From contig NZ_BDBH01000002.1 of the NCBI RefSeq assembly GCF_001612885.1, positions 372,016 through 436,015 on the forward strand: a stretch of 64,000 bases of DNA. The letters are read 5' to 3'. Below, one piece after another: positions 7,947 to 15,984 of the stretch. The notes under the pieces were generated by a model. It had not been told where the DNA came from, made no database searches, and was given only the letters and a program-made list of their open reading frames with translations. Position 1 is the stretch's first letter. Each line of letters starts with the position of its first letter. This DNA comes from Nocardia harenae NBRC 108248 (GTDB taxonomy: Bacteria > Actinomycetota > Actinomycetes > Mycobacteriales > Mycobacteriaceae). The translations under genes and the position numbers were made by a program.

Positions 7947-8714
7947 GTGGAGATTTCGGGTTCCGCCGCCATCGTCACCGGAGGGGCATCCGGCCTCGGT
8001 GCCGCCACCGCAAAGCGCTTCGCTGACCTGGGTGCGACCGTGTTCGGACTGGACGTGCCGCAGTCGATCGAGCGCGCGGGCGACAACGTACCCGACGGCG
8101 TCACGCTGCTGGCCGCCGATGTCACCAGTGGTGACGAGGTCGCCGCCGCGGTGGCGAAGGTCGTCGAGTCCGGCGTCCCGCTGCGCATCGTGGTGAACTG
8201 CGCCGGGGTCGGCTGGGCCGGGCGCATCCTGTCCAAGAACGGCCCGCACGATTTGGAGCTGTTCCGTCAGGTCATCACGGTGAACCTGCTCGGCTCGTTC
8301 AACGTCATGCGGCTGGCCGCCGACGCCATCGCGAAGACCGACCCGGTGGACGATTTCGGCCAGCGCGGTGTGGTGATCAACACCGCATCGGTGGCGGCGT
8401 TCGAGGGCCAGGTCGGCCAGATCGCCTACTCCGCCTCCAAGGGCGGCGTGCACGGCATGACCGTTCCGGCCGCGCGCGACCTCGCGCAGTTCGGCATCCG
8501 GGTGAACACCATCGCCCCCGGCATCATCGACACCCCGATGCTGGCCGGTGTCACCGAGGAGTACCGCAAGGGGCTGGAGGCGGGCGTGCCGTTCCCGTCC
8601 CGGCTCGGCCGCCCGGACGAGTACGCGCAGCTCTCGCAGTACATCGTCGAGCACGACTACCTGAACGGCGAGACCATCCGGATGGACGGCGCGCTGCGCA
8701 TGGCCCCGCGCTAG
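7947..8714 (+). CDS. SDR oxidoreductase, 3-hydroxyacyl-CoA dehydrogenase type 2 (HSD10) like
   Basis: This is a 255-residue SDR. It has TGGASGLG at residues 11-18, NCAGVG, a catalytic Ser in [10 protein letters not shown], and YSASK. The '[16 protein letters not shown]' text and '[11 protein letters not shown]' are characteristic of the HSD17B10 / 3-hydroxyacyl-CoA dehydrogenase group, which oxidises short-chain 3-hydroxyacyl-CoA or related alcohols with NAD+. The GTG at 7947 was chosen because GAGAGG lies just upstream and the length then equals the family norm; an upstream in-frame ATG would run through the operator region. It is a single-gene unit followed by a terminator. Confidence 0.85.
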   Translation: MEISGSAAIVTGGASGLGAATAKRFADLGATVFGLDVPQSIERAGDNVPDGVTLLAADVTSGDEVAAAVAKVVESGVPLRIVVNCAGVGWAGRILSKNGPHDLELFRQVITVNLLGSFNVMRLAADAIAKTDPVDDFGQRGVVINTASVAAFEGQVGQIAYSASKGGVHGMTVPAARDLAQFGIRVNTIAPGIIDTPMLAGVTEEYRKGLEAGVPFPSRLGRPDEYAQLSQYIVEHDYLNGETIRMDGALRMAPR

Positions 8715-8729
8715 GCTCCCCGCCTCGAC

Positions 8730-8763
8730 CGAACCCCCCTCGGCTCCGGCCGCGAGGGGTTCG
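8730..8763. terminator. Bidirectional terminator between convergent genes
   Basis: An inverted repeat of about 11 bp (CGAACCCCCCTCG paired with GCGAGGGGTTCG, one-base offset) with a ~9-nt loop lies 16 bp after the SDR stop and just before the end of the convergent methyltransferase gene. Confidence 0.65.
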
Positions 8764-8768
8764 TCGTC

Positions 8769-9590
8769 TCAGTCCAGCTGCGGCTTGTGCCCGATGCCGA
8801 GCAGCGCGATGGCGGGCAGTGGCTGGTTCGGGCGGTACCGCCGGTCCAGGTGTTCCCGGACCCGGCGGGAGCGCTCGGCCCACAGCTCCGCGCCCCACAG
8901 CTTCCGCATGACCTGCAATGCGGCGCTGCTGCGCACCATGGTCTCCCAGAGCTCGACGCCGTCGGCGAAGCGGGTGACGATGGAGTGCCGCTGGATCACC
9001 ACCCCGTGGAACCCGGCTGTGCGCAGCTCGCTCTGGAACACCTCGGGGTTCTCCAGGCCGAGGAAGTCCTGCTGCGGCTCGCCGAGTTCGGGCACCGCCT
9101 CGGCGAACGCCTCGTACAGCACCGTCAGCAGCGGGGATTCACAGATCGGCGCCCAGTTCGAGACGACGACGGTGCCGCCGGGGCGGAGCACCCGGTAGAG
9201 CTCGCCGAGCGCGCGGTAGCGGTCGGGAAGGAACATCAGCCCGAACATGGAGAAGGCGGCGTCGAAGCTGCGGTCGGCGTAGGGCAGCACCCTGGCATCG
9301 GCGACGTCGGTGACGATGTTGTCCAGCTCGGCGGCGGCTGCCGCGGCCTCCAGCAAACGCAGCATCCCCGGCGAGATGTCGACCGCGAAGACCCGGCCTG
9401 CCCGCTCGGCGGCCGACAGCGTGAGCGCGCCGGTGCCCGCGGCCACATCCACCACCGCCGACTCGCTGGTCAGCGCGGCGAACTCCAGCGCGAGCGCGGC
9501 GAAGGGCCGCATGATCGCGGCGGCGAATTCCCCGTACCCGGCCGCGACCGCGTCCCAGACCTCAGCGGTCTCCAGCGGACTCCCCGACAT
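8769..9590 (-). CDS. Class I SAM-dependent methyltransferase
   Basis: This 273-residue protein has motif I 'VVDVAAGTGALTLSAAE' (SAM binding), an acidic residue after strand 2 (VFAVDIS), 'DARVLPYADRSFDAAFSMFGLMF' (motifs II/III) and 'VLRPGGTVVVSNW' (post-III). This is the UbiE/Methyltransf_11 layout. The C-terminal ~90 residues are a substrate cap. The substrate is unknown. The start is the ATG at 9590. The gene is monocistronic: it converges on the SDR gene, and the 126 bp upstream hold the htpG terminator. Confidence 0.85.
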   Translation of the reverse strand: MSGSPLETAEVWDAVAAGYGEFAAAIMRPFAALALEFAALTSESAVVDVAAGTGALTLSAAERAGRVFAVDISPGMLRLLEAAAAAAELDNIVTDVADARVLPYADRSFDAAFSMFGLMFLPDRYRALGELYRVLRPGGTVVVSNWAPICESPLLTVLYEAFAEAVPELGEPQQDFLGLENPEVFQSELRTAGFHGVVIQRHSIVTRFADGVELWETMVRSSAALQVMRKLWGAELWAERSRRVREHLDRRYRPNQPLPAIALLGIGHKPQLD

Positions 9591-9680
9591 GTTCCGACGA
9601 TCCTTCCGACCGCACCAGACTACGTCCGCATCCTTCCGGCAAACCGCGGTCGGCGAAATCGTGCGGAAAACGGACGTGCG

Positions 9681-9710
9681 GTCGGGGGCCGGTCGCGACC
9701 GGCCCCCGAC
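9681..9710. terminator. Fully palindromic 30-bp terminator hairpin of htpG
   Basis: Positions 9681-9710 are completely self-complementary; each arm reads GTCGGGGGCCGGTC around a central GC. It begins 7 bp beyond the htpG stop. A stem of this strength needs little or no U tract in actinobacteria. It also insulates the methyltransferase gene, which is read in the same direction. Confidence 0.8.
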
Positions 9711-9716
9711 GGGAGA

Positions 9717-11681
9717 TCACACCGTCCGGGTGAGCCGATCGGTGAGCAGGTGCGCGAACCGCGCCGGGTCTTTCAGCTCGCCGCCCTCGGCCAGCACCGC
9801 GGTGCCGTAGAGCAGCTCCGCGGTCTCCGCCAGCTCCGGCACCTTGCCCGCATCGGCATCGTCGCGGCGGGTGTCGTAGGCGTCGCGCAAGCCGGTGACC
9901 AGCGGGTGCGCCGGATTGAGCTCCAGAATCCGCTTGGACTCCGGCAGCTCCTGCCCGGAGGCGCGGTACATCCGCTCCAGCATGGGGGTGAAGTCGAAGA
10001 CGTCACCGACCAGGCAGGCGGGCGAGGAGGTCAGCCGGGACGACAGCCGGACCTCCTTGACCTGGTCGGAGAGGGTGTTGCCGAGCCAGCCGAGCAGCTC
10101 GGCGAACTCCTTGTCCTGCTGCTCGCGCAGCGCCTCGGAGGCCTTCTTCTCCTCCTCGGTCTCCAGGTCGACCTCGCCCTTGGCGATCGAGGTGAACGGC
10201 TTGCCGTCGAACTCCGGCACCGAGCCGACCCACATCTCGTCCACCGGGTCGGTCAGGATGAGCACCTCGCGCTCCTTGGCGCGGAACGCCTCCAGGTGCG
10301 GGGAGCTCTCCACCTGCTGCCGGTTCTCACCGGTCATGTAGTAGATCGCGTCCTGCCCCTCCGGCATCCGCTCCACGTACTGCGCCAGCGTGGTCAGCTC
10401 GGAGTCGGAGTGCGTCGAGGCGAACGACGACACCTGGAGCAGCGTCTCCCGATTGTCGAAGTCGTTGAGCAGCCCCTCCTTGAGCACCCGGCCGAACTCG
10501 CGCCAGAAGGTCTGATATTTGGACTGGTCCGCGGTGTCTTCCGAGCCCTGCAGGTCCTTGACCGTCGAGAGCACCTTGCGCACCAGCCGCTTGCGGATCA
10601 TCTGGATCTGCCGGTCCTGCTGCAGGATCTCGCGCGAGACATTGAGCGAGAGGTCCTGCGCGTCCACCACGCCCTTGACGAAGCGCAGGTACTCCGGCAT
10701 CAGCTCCTCGCAGTTGTCCATGATGAACACCCGCTTGACGTAGAGCTGCACCCCGCGCTTGTGCTCCCGGGTGAACAGGTCGAACGGCGCGGTGGAGGGA
10801 AGGAAGAGCAGCGCCTGGTACTCGAAGGTGCCCTCGGCCTTGAGCGGGATGATCTCCAGCGGATCGTCCCAGGCGTGGCTGACGTGCTTGTAGAACTCGG
10901 TGTACTCCTCGTCGGAGACCTCCGAGCGGGGGCGGGTCCAGAGCGCCTTCTGCGAGTTGAGCGTCTGGTCCTCGACGACGGTCTTCTCGGTCTTCTCCTC
11001 GCCCTCGCCCTCGGTGACGGTGCGCTCGACCCGCATCCGGATCGGCCAGGCGATGAAATCGGAGTACTTCTTGACGATCTCCCTGAGCTTCCACTCCAGG
11101 GTGTAGTCGAAGAGGTGGTCGTCCTCGTCGGCGGGCTTGAGGTGCAGCCCGACCGAGGTGCCCTGCGGGGCGTCCGGGACGGTCTCGATGGTGTAGGTGG
11201 AGCTGCCCGCGGCGGCCTCCCACCTGGTGCCCTCGGTCTCCCCCGCCTTCCGCGTGGTCAGCACGACCTTGTCGGCGACCATGAAGGTCGAGTAGAAGCC
11301 GATGCCGAACTGGCCGATGAGTTCGCCCGCGTCGGTGCTCTTGGCCTCCGCGAGCTGTTTGCGGAGCTCGGCCGTGCCGGACTTGGCGAGCGTCCCGATC
11401 AGATCCACGACCTCGGCGCGGGACATGCCGATGCCGTTGTCCCGCACGGTGAGCGTGCGCGCCTCGGTGTCGGTCGCCAGCTCGATATGCAGATCCGAGG
11501 TGTCGACCTCGAGATCCTTGTCGCGGTAGGACTCCAGCCGTAGCTTGTCCAGCGCGTCGGAGGAGTTCGAGATCAGCTCGCGAAGGAAGGTGTCCTTGTT
11601 GGAGTAGACCGAGTGGATCATCAGCTCGAGCAGCTGATGGGTCTCCGCCCGGAACTCGAGTTGTTCGACGTGCTCTGTCAC
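9717..11681 (-). CDS. htpG: Molecular chaperone HtpG (bacterial Hsp90)
   Basis: This is a 654-residue ATP-driven chaperone. N-terminal GHKL ATPase motifs are present: 'RELISNSSDALDKLR' (Mg and ATP Asn/Asp), 'DNGIGM' and 'GQFGIGFYSTFMVADKV'. A middle domain with 'ALWTRPRSEVSDEEYTEFY' and a C-terminal dimerisation domain follow; the MEEVD tail of eukaryotic Hsp90 is absent, as expected. The GTG start at 11681 was chosen because it gives the family-typical MTEHVEQLEFRAE opening. The continuous frame upstream belongs to the shadow of the nuclease gene. The start overlaps the nuclease stop by 4 bp (GTGA), so translation may be coupled. A strong hairpin ends the unit. Confidence 0.97.
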   Translation of the reverse strand: MTEHVEQLEFRAETHQLLELMIHSVYSNKDTFLRELISNSSDALDKLRLESYRDKDLEVDTSDLHIELATDTEARTLTVRDNGIGMSRAEVVDLIGTLAKSGTAELRKQLAEAKSTDAGELIGQFGIGFYSTFMVADKVVLTTRKAGETEGTRWEAAAGSSTYTIETVPDAPQGTSVGLHLKPADEDDHLFDYTLEWKLREIVKKYSDFIAWPIRMRVERTVTEGEGEEKTEKTVVEDQTLNSQKALWTRPRSEVSDEEYTEFYKHVSHAWDDPLEIIPLKAEGTFEYQALLFLPSTAPFDLFTREHKRGVQLYVKRVFIMDNCEELMPEYLRFVKGVVDAQDLSLNVSREILQQDRQIQMIRKRLVRKVLSTVKDLQGSEDTADQSKYQTFWREFGRVLKEGLLNDFDNRETLLQVSSFASTHSDSELTTLAQYVERMPEGQDAIYYMTGENRQQVESSPHLEAFRAKEREVLILTDPVDEMWVGSVPEFDGKPFTSIAKGEVDLETEEEKKASEALREQQDKEFAELLGWLGNTLSDQVKEVRLSSRLTSSPACLVGDVFDFTPMLERMYRASGQELPESKRILELNPAHPLVTGLRDAYDTRRDDADAGKVPELAETAELLYGTAVLAEGGELKDPARFAHLLTDRLTRTV

Positions 11682-13348
11682 GTCGCGATGATACGACGGG
11701 CGAAATCGTCGAGAGCAGGAACCTCCAGGTCCGCGCGCTCGGTCATCCACTCGCGCAGTGCCAGGGTGGCGCGGACGTCGTCCTCGTTGTACTCCAGCAG
11801 CCGGGTGCGCTGGGTCGGGTCCGGCGCGGCCTCGTACCCGACGGCGCGGCGGTACCAGCTCATGGAGGCCTCGCCACCGGCCTCCGGGTCGCGCCAGGCG
11901 AACCCCGCCACCGGCGCGATCTTCTTCAGTCCCTTGCCGTTCGGGCAGATGAACTGCTCGGAGACGGCCTGGAACATGTCCACCCACTCCGGCCCGTCCA
12001 CGAAGGCGCGCACCTGCTCGACGGTCGGCACCCCCGGCTTGCCCGCGAAGCGCCGCGCCGACTCGTAGAGCCACTTGTCCTCGGCGGTGCGCGAGTAGCA
12101 GTACGCGGCGAAGGTGCGGCCCGCGGTGTGCGCCTGCGCCCTGGTGCGCATGAGCCAGGTCCAGAACTCGCCGAAGGAGCGCGCCTCGTCCACCGTCGGC
12201 AGCGGATCCCAGGTGACGAAGGGGCGGTAGACGCCGTCGAGCAGGGTGCCCCACAGGTAGGCGCCGAACTCCTGGAAGCTCTCCAGGTCCACGTCGACCT
12301 CGACGTCCGCGCGCTGCACCCGCACCGGCCGCACCCGGCGCACCAGCGGCGCGCCCGCGATCCAGGCCCGCGCGGTGACCACGGCCTCTACGAACGGGCC
12401 GTGCTGCCAGTCCTCCGGCTCCGGGCCGCGCCAGGCGGCCAGGTCGTCGATGGTCTGCACGCCGTGCCCGCGCAGCACCTCGGCGCGCGAGCCGGGCGCG
12501 ACCAGGCTGACGTCCCTGCGCTCGGCGAGCACGCCCTCGCAACCGGGACTGCCCCCTGGGCCGCGGCTCCACCACGGGCACTGCCTGCACTCCGGGACCT
12601 TCGAGGGCAGCGTCGGCAGCTCGCCGCGGACCACCGCGATCCGATCCGCGTAGCGCCGGTCGTACTCGGCGAGCAGCGGGCCGAGGTCGTGCACCAGGAT
12701 GCGGTTCCCCTCGTAGCCGATCACCCCGCCGACCAGGGCGGGCGAGGCCAGGCCGTGGCGCTGCAGCATCCGGTAGAGGTGCGCGAGGCGCTGCTGGTCG
12801 CGCGGCTGCTGGCGCAGCCTGCGGTGCGGGTCGGGCGCGGGGTTCCAGACGTACGGGTCGGTGGTGGTGGGGTGGAAGTCGGCGGGCTCGGGCCTGCGCG
12901 GATCGGTGACCTTGTGGTTCACCACGAGCACCGGGATGTAGCCGCCGCGCTCGGCATCGCGGAGCAGGATCTCCGCGCCGCCGCGGCGGCCGGTGTCCGG
13001 CTCCTGCGGCAGCAGCGCGCCCCAGATCCGCGGGGTGCCGTCGGCGCAGGCCTGCAGGGTGGCGGCGGCCCGCTCGGCGGCGCGCCCGGCGGGGTCGATC
13101 ACCACCCACTGCTCCGGCGCCGCGCCGACCAGCGCGGCGCGCACCTGCCGCCGGTGCAGCGCCGCCGCCTCGCGCCGCTCGATGACGCCCGCGTCCTCCC
13201 TGACCCCGGCGATCTGCTGCCCGTACGCCGCGTCCAGGTGCAACCGGTGCCTGCACCCGATCAGGGAGCGGGCATCGATGAACGCGGGCACGCGCTCGCC
13301 CGGTTCGTCGGCCCTGGGAGCTCTGCCCCCGTCGTCACCCGTGATCAC
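11678..13348 (-). CDS. TM0106-family RecB-like nuclease with YprB-type RNase H-like C-terminus
   Basis: This is a 556-residue putative nuclease. The N-terminal half is the RecB/Cas4-like part (about 1-290), with 'GGYIPVLVVNHKVTDPRR' and a later Cys group 'CRQCPWW...GCEG' that could hold a metal or Fe-S cluster. The C-terminal half resembles the YprB/DEDD exonuclease fold: a D-x-E in 'DVDLES' and the closing 'YNEDDVRATLALREWM' (ExoIII). DNA repair or RNA processing is possible; the family lacks a firm role. The GTG at 13348 is the first start in the frame with sensible composition. The gene overlaps htpG by 4 bp, an odd partnership. Confidence 0.75.
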   Translation of the reverse strand: MITGDDGGRAPRADEPGERVPAFIDARSLIGCRHRLHLDAAYGQQIAGVREDAGVIERREAAALHRRQVRAALVGAAPEQWVVIDPAGRAAERAAATLQACADGTPRIWGALLPQEPDTGRRGGAEILLRDAERGGYIPVLVVNHKVTDPRRPEPADFHPTTTDPYVWNPAPDPHRRLRQQPRDQQRLAHLYRMLQRHGLASPALVGGVIGYEGNRILVHDLGPLLAEYDRRYADRIAVVRGELPTLPSKVPECRQCPWWSRGPGGSPGCEGVLAERRDVSLVAPGSRAEVLRGHGVQTIDDLAAWRGPEPEDWQHGPFVEAVVTARAWIAGAPLVRRVRPVRVQRADVEVDVDLESFQEFGAYLWGTLLDGVYRPFVTWDPLPTVDEARSFGEFWTWLMRTRAQAHTAGRTFAAYCYSRTAEDKWLYESARRFAGKPGVPTVEQVRAFVDGPEWVDMFQAVSEQFICPNGKGLKKIAPVAGFAWRDPEAGGEASMSWYRRAVGYEAAPDPTQRTRLLEYNEDDVRATLALREWMTERADLEVPALDDFARRIIAT

Positions 13349-13471
13349 GTGAAGCAGTATGAGCCCTACCCCCGACAGTTCCGCGAATCCGGCGGTGGCG
13401 GCCCGCCCCTGAGCAAGTAGGGTTGGGCGCGAATTGCGTGCTCGTGACCATGGCATGACGGAGGGCCTTCG

Positions 13472-14110
13472 ATGGGGTTGTTCACCAAGCGCAAGCGGCG
13501 CCCGAGCCGGCGGGCCGAGGCCAAGGCCCTCAAGCACAAGGCGGGGCTGGAGGCCAAGCTGGTGGCCAAGAACGACCGGAAGTCGCGGCGGGCCGAGGCG
13601 CGCACCCAGCGCAAGGTGGCCAAGGCGCAGATCGCCGCCTACCAGGCCGAGGAGAAGGCCGCCGACAAGCTGGCCGCCAAGGCGGAGCGCGATCCCTTCA
13701 GCCCGGGCCAGGTGAAGAAGTACCTCGGCGTCGCCCGCATCCTGGTGCCGGTGCTCGCGCCGCTGGCCTACCGGGCCGCCACCTTCGTGCGCGGGCAGCT
13801 CGACGTGCGGCGCGCGCAGCAGCTCGGCATCGGGATCGATCAGCTCGGCGACTACGCGGGCCACGGCGGCCGGTTGCAGGCGCGGATCGCGAATACCGAA
13901 GCGGCGTTGGAGAAGGTGAGCGGCGAGGGCAAGTCGGACGACACCCGCGCCTTCGTCGGCAGCACCAGGGAGCGGCTGGAGAGCCTGAGCGCCGCCGTGC
14001 GCACCGCCGACCAGATGCCGGCCGCGCGCCGCCGCGCGGTGCACACCGCCGTCTCCAGCGAGCTCGAGGGCCTGGAGGCCGACGTGCTCGCGCGGCTCGG
14101 CGTGCGCTGA
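13472..14110 (+). CDS. DUF6474 family protein
   Basis: This 212-residue protein starts with a very basic, helical tract: MGLFTKRKRRPSRRAEAKAL, followed by Lys/Ala-rich heptads to about residue 75, probably a coiled coil. A short hydrophobic segment (ILVPVLAPLAYRAATFVRG) and an amphipathic helical domain follow. It matches what I remember of the DUF6474 family in Mycobacteriales, whose role is unknown. The ATG at 13472 has GGAGGG 9 nt upstream. It stands 5 bp before the next membrane gene and may be the first gene of the copper-related operon. Confidence 0.7.
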   Translation: MGLFTKRKRRPSRRAEAKALKHKAGLEAKLVAKNDRKSRRAEARTQRKVAKAQIAAYQAEEKAADKLAAKAERDPFSPGQVKKYLGVARILVPVLAPLAYRAATFVRGQLDVRRAQQLGIGIDQLGDYAGHGGRLQARIANTEAALEKVSGEGKSDDTRAFVGSTRERLESLSAAVRTADQMPAARRRAVHTAVSSELEGLEADVLARLGVR

Positions 14111-14115
14111 CGCCC

Positions 14116-14772
14116 GTGCCCGCCGCCCCCGACTCCGCTCGCCTCCGTGGGCCGGTGGTCGGGGGGTTGGTCGGCGCGCTCGCCGTCGCGGCGCACGGTG
14201 CCGCCGGTGGCGGGGTTCCCGGCGGTGCGGATTTCGCGCTGCTGCAAGCGGTTTCAATCCTGACCGGGGCCGTCGCGGTGCTGGTTCGGCGGCCGGGGCG
14301 GTTCGCCGACGCGGCCGGGCTGCTCGCGGTGCTCGCCGGCGGGCAGTACGCGACGCACCTGCTGCTGGCGTCGCATCTCGGTCCGGCTACGAGCGGCCAC
14401 ATCGGTGCTGCCGCCCACGGTGACCTCGGCGTCGCCGCGGAAAGCCACTTCGGTGCCGCTGACGGCGGCGATATCGGCTCGATCTCCGATATCGGGGCCG
14501 ACGCCGGTGCGGCGGCACAGCTGCTCGGCCTGTCCGGCGGGGCGGCCGCGATGGCGGGCGCGCACGTGCTCGTGACCCTGCTCGTCGCGCTGGCGATTCC
14601 GGCGGCGGAGCGGTTCGCGGCGCTCGCCGCCACCACACTGCGGGCCATGCTCGGCCCGCCGCGCCCGCGGCCTCCGCGCGTTGTGCTCGCCGGGTTCCCC
14701 GGCGCCCCCCTGCTCCGCGCGGCCGGACCGCTCGGTGCGATCGGCCCGCGGGCCCCGCCGGTCGGGCGCTGA
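14116..14772 (+). CDS. Small membrane protein with His/Asp octad repeats, copper-operon member
   Basis: This is a 218-residue protein with about four hydrophobic helices (roughly 13-33, 41-57, 65-86, 140-165) and a Pro/Arg tail. Between helices 3 and 4 lies an unusual loop in which His or Asp followed by (L/I/F)-Gly recurs every eight residues: His87, His95, Asp103, His111, Asp119, then Asp125 after six. Such spacing of potential ligands suggests metal binding. I do not recognise the family. The GTG start at 14116 is 5 bp after the DUF6474 stop. The gene precedes ycnI, copC and copD on the same strand, so a role in copper handling is a fair guess. Confidence 0.6.
   Translation: MPAAPDSARLRGPVVGGLVGALAVAAHGAAGGGVPGGADFALLQAVSILTGAVAVLVRRPGRFADAAGLLAVLAGGQYATHLLLASHLGPATSGHIGAAAHGDLGVAAESHFGAADGGDIGSISDIGADAGAAAQLLGLSGGAAAMAGAHVLVTLLVALAIPAAERFAALAATTLRAMLGPPRPRPPRVVLAGFPGAPLLRAAGPLGAIGPRAPPVGR
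14374..14508 (+). repeat. Degenerate 24-bp tandem repeat coding His/Asp-hydrophobic-Gly octads
   Basis: Five to six units of about 24 bp encode HLGPATSG, HIGAAAHG, DLGVAAES, HFGAADGG, DIGSIS and DIGADAG. The DNA copies differ at many third positions, while the His/Asp and Gly positions are kept. This implies selection on the protein rather than a recent duplication. Confidence 0.6.
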
Positions 14773-14812
14773 TCCCGCCACCGACACTCGCACCGACCGA
14801 AAGCGATCCCCC

Positions 14813-15466
14813 ATGCACTCGACGATCACCCGTGCCTCCGTCACGGCCGCGACCGCCGCCACCCTGATCCTCGCCGCCTGCGGCAGCGCCGCCGCGCACG
14901 TCACCGTTGACGCGCCGGGCGCCGCCCAGGGCGGCTACTCCGTCGCCACCTTCCGGGTGCCGACCGAATCCGATACCGCGAGCACCACCGCGCTCACCGT
15001 CACCATCCCGAATGTGCGCAGCGTGCGCACCGAGCCGCTGCCCGGCTGGTCCGCCAGGGTGGACAAGAACCCGGCGGGCGAGGTCACCGCCGTCACCTGG
15101 ACCGCCGACCCAGGCAACCCCGGTGTCGGCCCCGGCCAGTTCCAGCGCTTCGTCGTCTCCATCGGCCCGCTGCCGAAGGAGCACGAGGTGAGCTTCCCGG
15201 CGGCGCAGAGCTACAGCGACGGCAGCGTGGTGCGCTGGGACCAGCCCGCCGAAGCGGACGGCTCGGAGCCGGAGCGCCCCGCCCCGAGCCTGCACCTCGC
15301 CGAGGCGTCGTCCGATGGCCACTCGCACGGCACCGAGAGCACCGAGGCCGCCGCCTCGGACGGCACCGACGAGACCGCCCGCTGGCTCGGCGGCATCGGC
15401 CTCGCGCTCGGTCTCTTCGCGGTGGCGCTCGGGCTCGGCTCGGTGCTGCGCGGGCGCCGGTCGTGA
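14813..15466 (+). CDS. ycnI: YcnI-family copper-binding membrane-anchored protein (DUF1775)
   Basis: This 217-residue protein has a signal peptide (1-28), a DUF1775 beta-domain (about 29-165), an acidic/His linker (SSDGHSHGTEST) and a C-terminal helix (about 190-212) ending in RGRRS. YcnI proteins bind Cu(II) through the mature N-terminal His; here His29 follows the Ala-Ala-Ala cleavage site. A lipobox-like LAAC with Cys23 is also present, so signal peptidase I and II compete on paper. The ATG at 14813 is the only start giving a signal peptide. It overlaps copC by 4 bp (GTGA). The likely role is copper delivery or scavenging outside the membrane. Confidence 0.85.
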   Translation: MHSTITRASVTAATAATLILAACGSAAAHVTVDAPGAAQGGYSVATFRVPTESDTASTTALTVTIPNVRSVRTEPLPGWSARVDKNPAGEVTAVTWTADPGNPGVGPGQFQRFVVSIGPLPKEHEVSFPAAQSYSDGSVVRWDQPAEADGSEPERPAPSLHLAEASSDGHSHGTESTEAAASDGTDETARWLGGIGLALGLFAVALGLGSVLRGRRS

Positions 15467-15984
15467 GGCCGCTGCGCGCGCTGGCCGTCGCCGCGCTGGC
15501 CGGGCTGCTCGTCACCGTCGGCGCGGGCACCGCGGCCGCGCACTCGATCGTGGTCGGCAGCGTGCCCGCCGACGGCTCGTCGGTGGCGGTCGGCCCGGAG
15601 CGGGTCAGCGTGACCTTCAACGAGCCGCTGCAGCCGAGCTTCCCGGCGCTCACCGTGGTCGGCCCGGACAACCACTTCTGGCAGCAGGGCGACCCGGTGG
15701 TCGATGGCGCGACGGTGAGCGTCCCGGTCGGCGAGCTCGGCCCGGCGGGCACCTACACGATCGCCTTCCGGGTCACCTCCGCCGACGGGCACGCGGTGAA
15801 CGGCAAGCGCACCTTCACCCTCACCGCGGCGGGCGGCGGCACGCCGGGCGCGGAGGTGTCGGCGGACGGGGAGGGGTCGGGCGGCATCCCGGTCTGGATC
15901 TTCGTCGCGGGCGGCGTCGTGATCTTCGCCGGCGGCCTCGCGGTGGCGCTGGCCGGCGGCAGGGGCCGCGGAAAACGCGCGTGA
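15463..15984 (+). CDS. copC: CopC-domain periplasmic copper-binding protein
   Basis: This 173-residue protein has a signal peptide ending AAA before His27 (AHSIVVGSVPADGS), one CopC beta-barrel (about 27-123), a Gly/Glu linker and a C-terminal membrane helix (about 142-164). The CopC copper site uses the mature N-terminal His plus an Asp and a His near the end of the barrel; 'TSADGHAVNGKRTF' supplies them. Like many actinobacterial CopC proteins it is anchored rather than free. It starts with GTG overlapping ycnI and ends overlapping copD, again by GTGA, so all three are co-translated. Confidence 0.9.
   Translation: MRPLRALAVAALAGLLVTVGAGTAAAHSIVVGSVPADGSSVAVGPERVSVTFNEPLQPSFPALTVVGPDNHFWQQGDPVVDGATVSVPVGELGPAGTYTIAFRVTSADGHAVNGKRTFTLTAAGGGTPGAEVSADGEGSGGIPVWIFVAGGVVIFAGGLAVALAGGRGRGKRA

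Noticed and set aside
13348..14257. Extending the nuclease gene upstream to 14257
   Set aside because: The extra 303 codons run antisense through the DUF6474 gene and carry no nuclease-like sequence.
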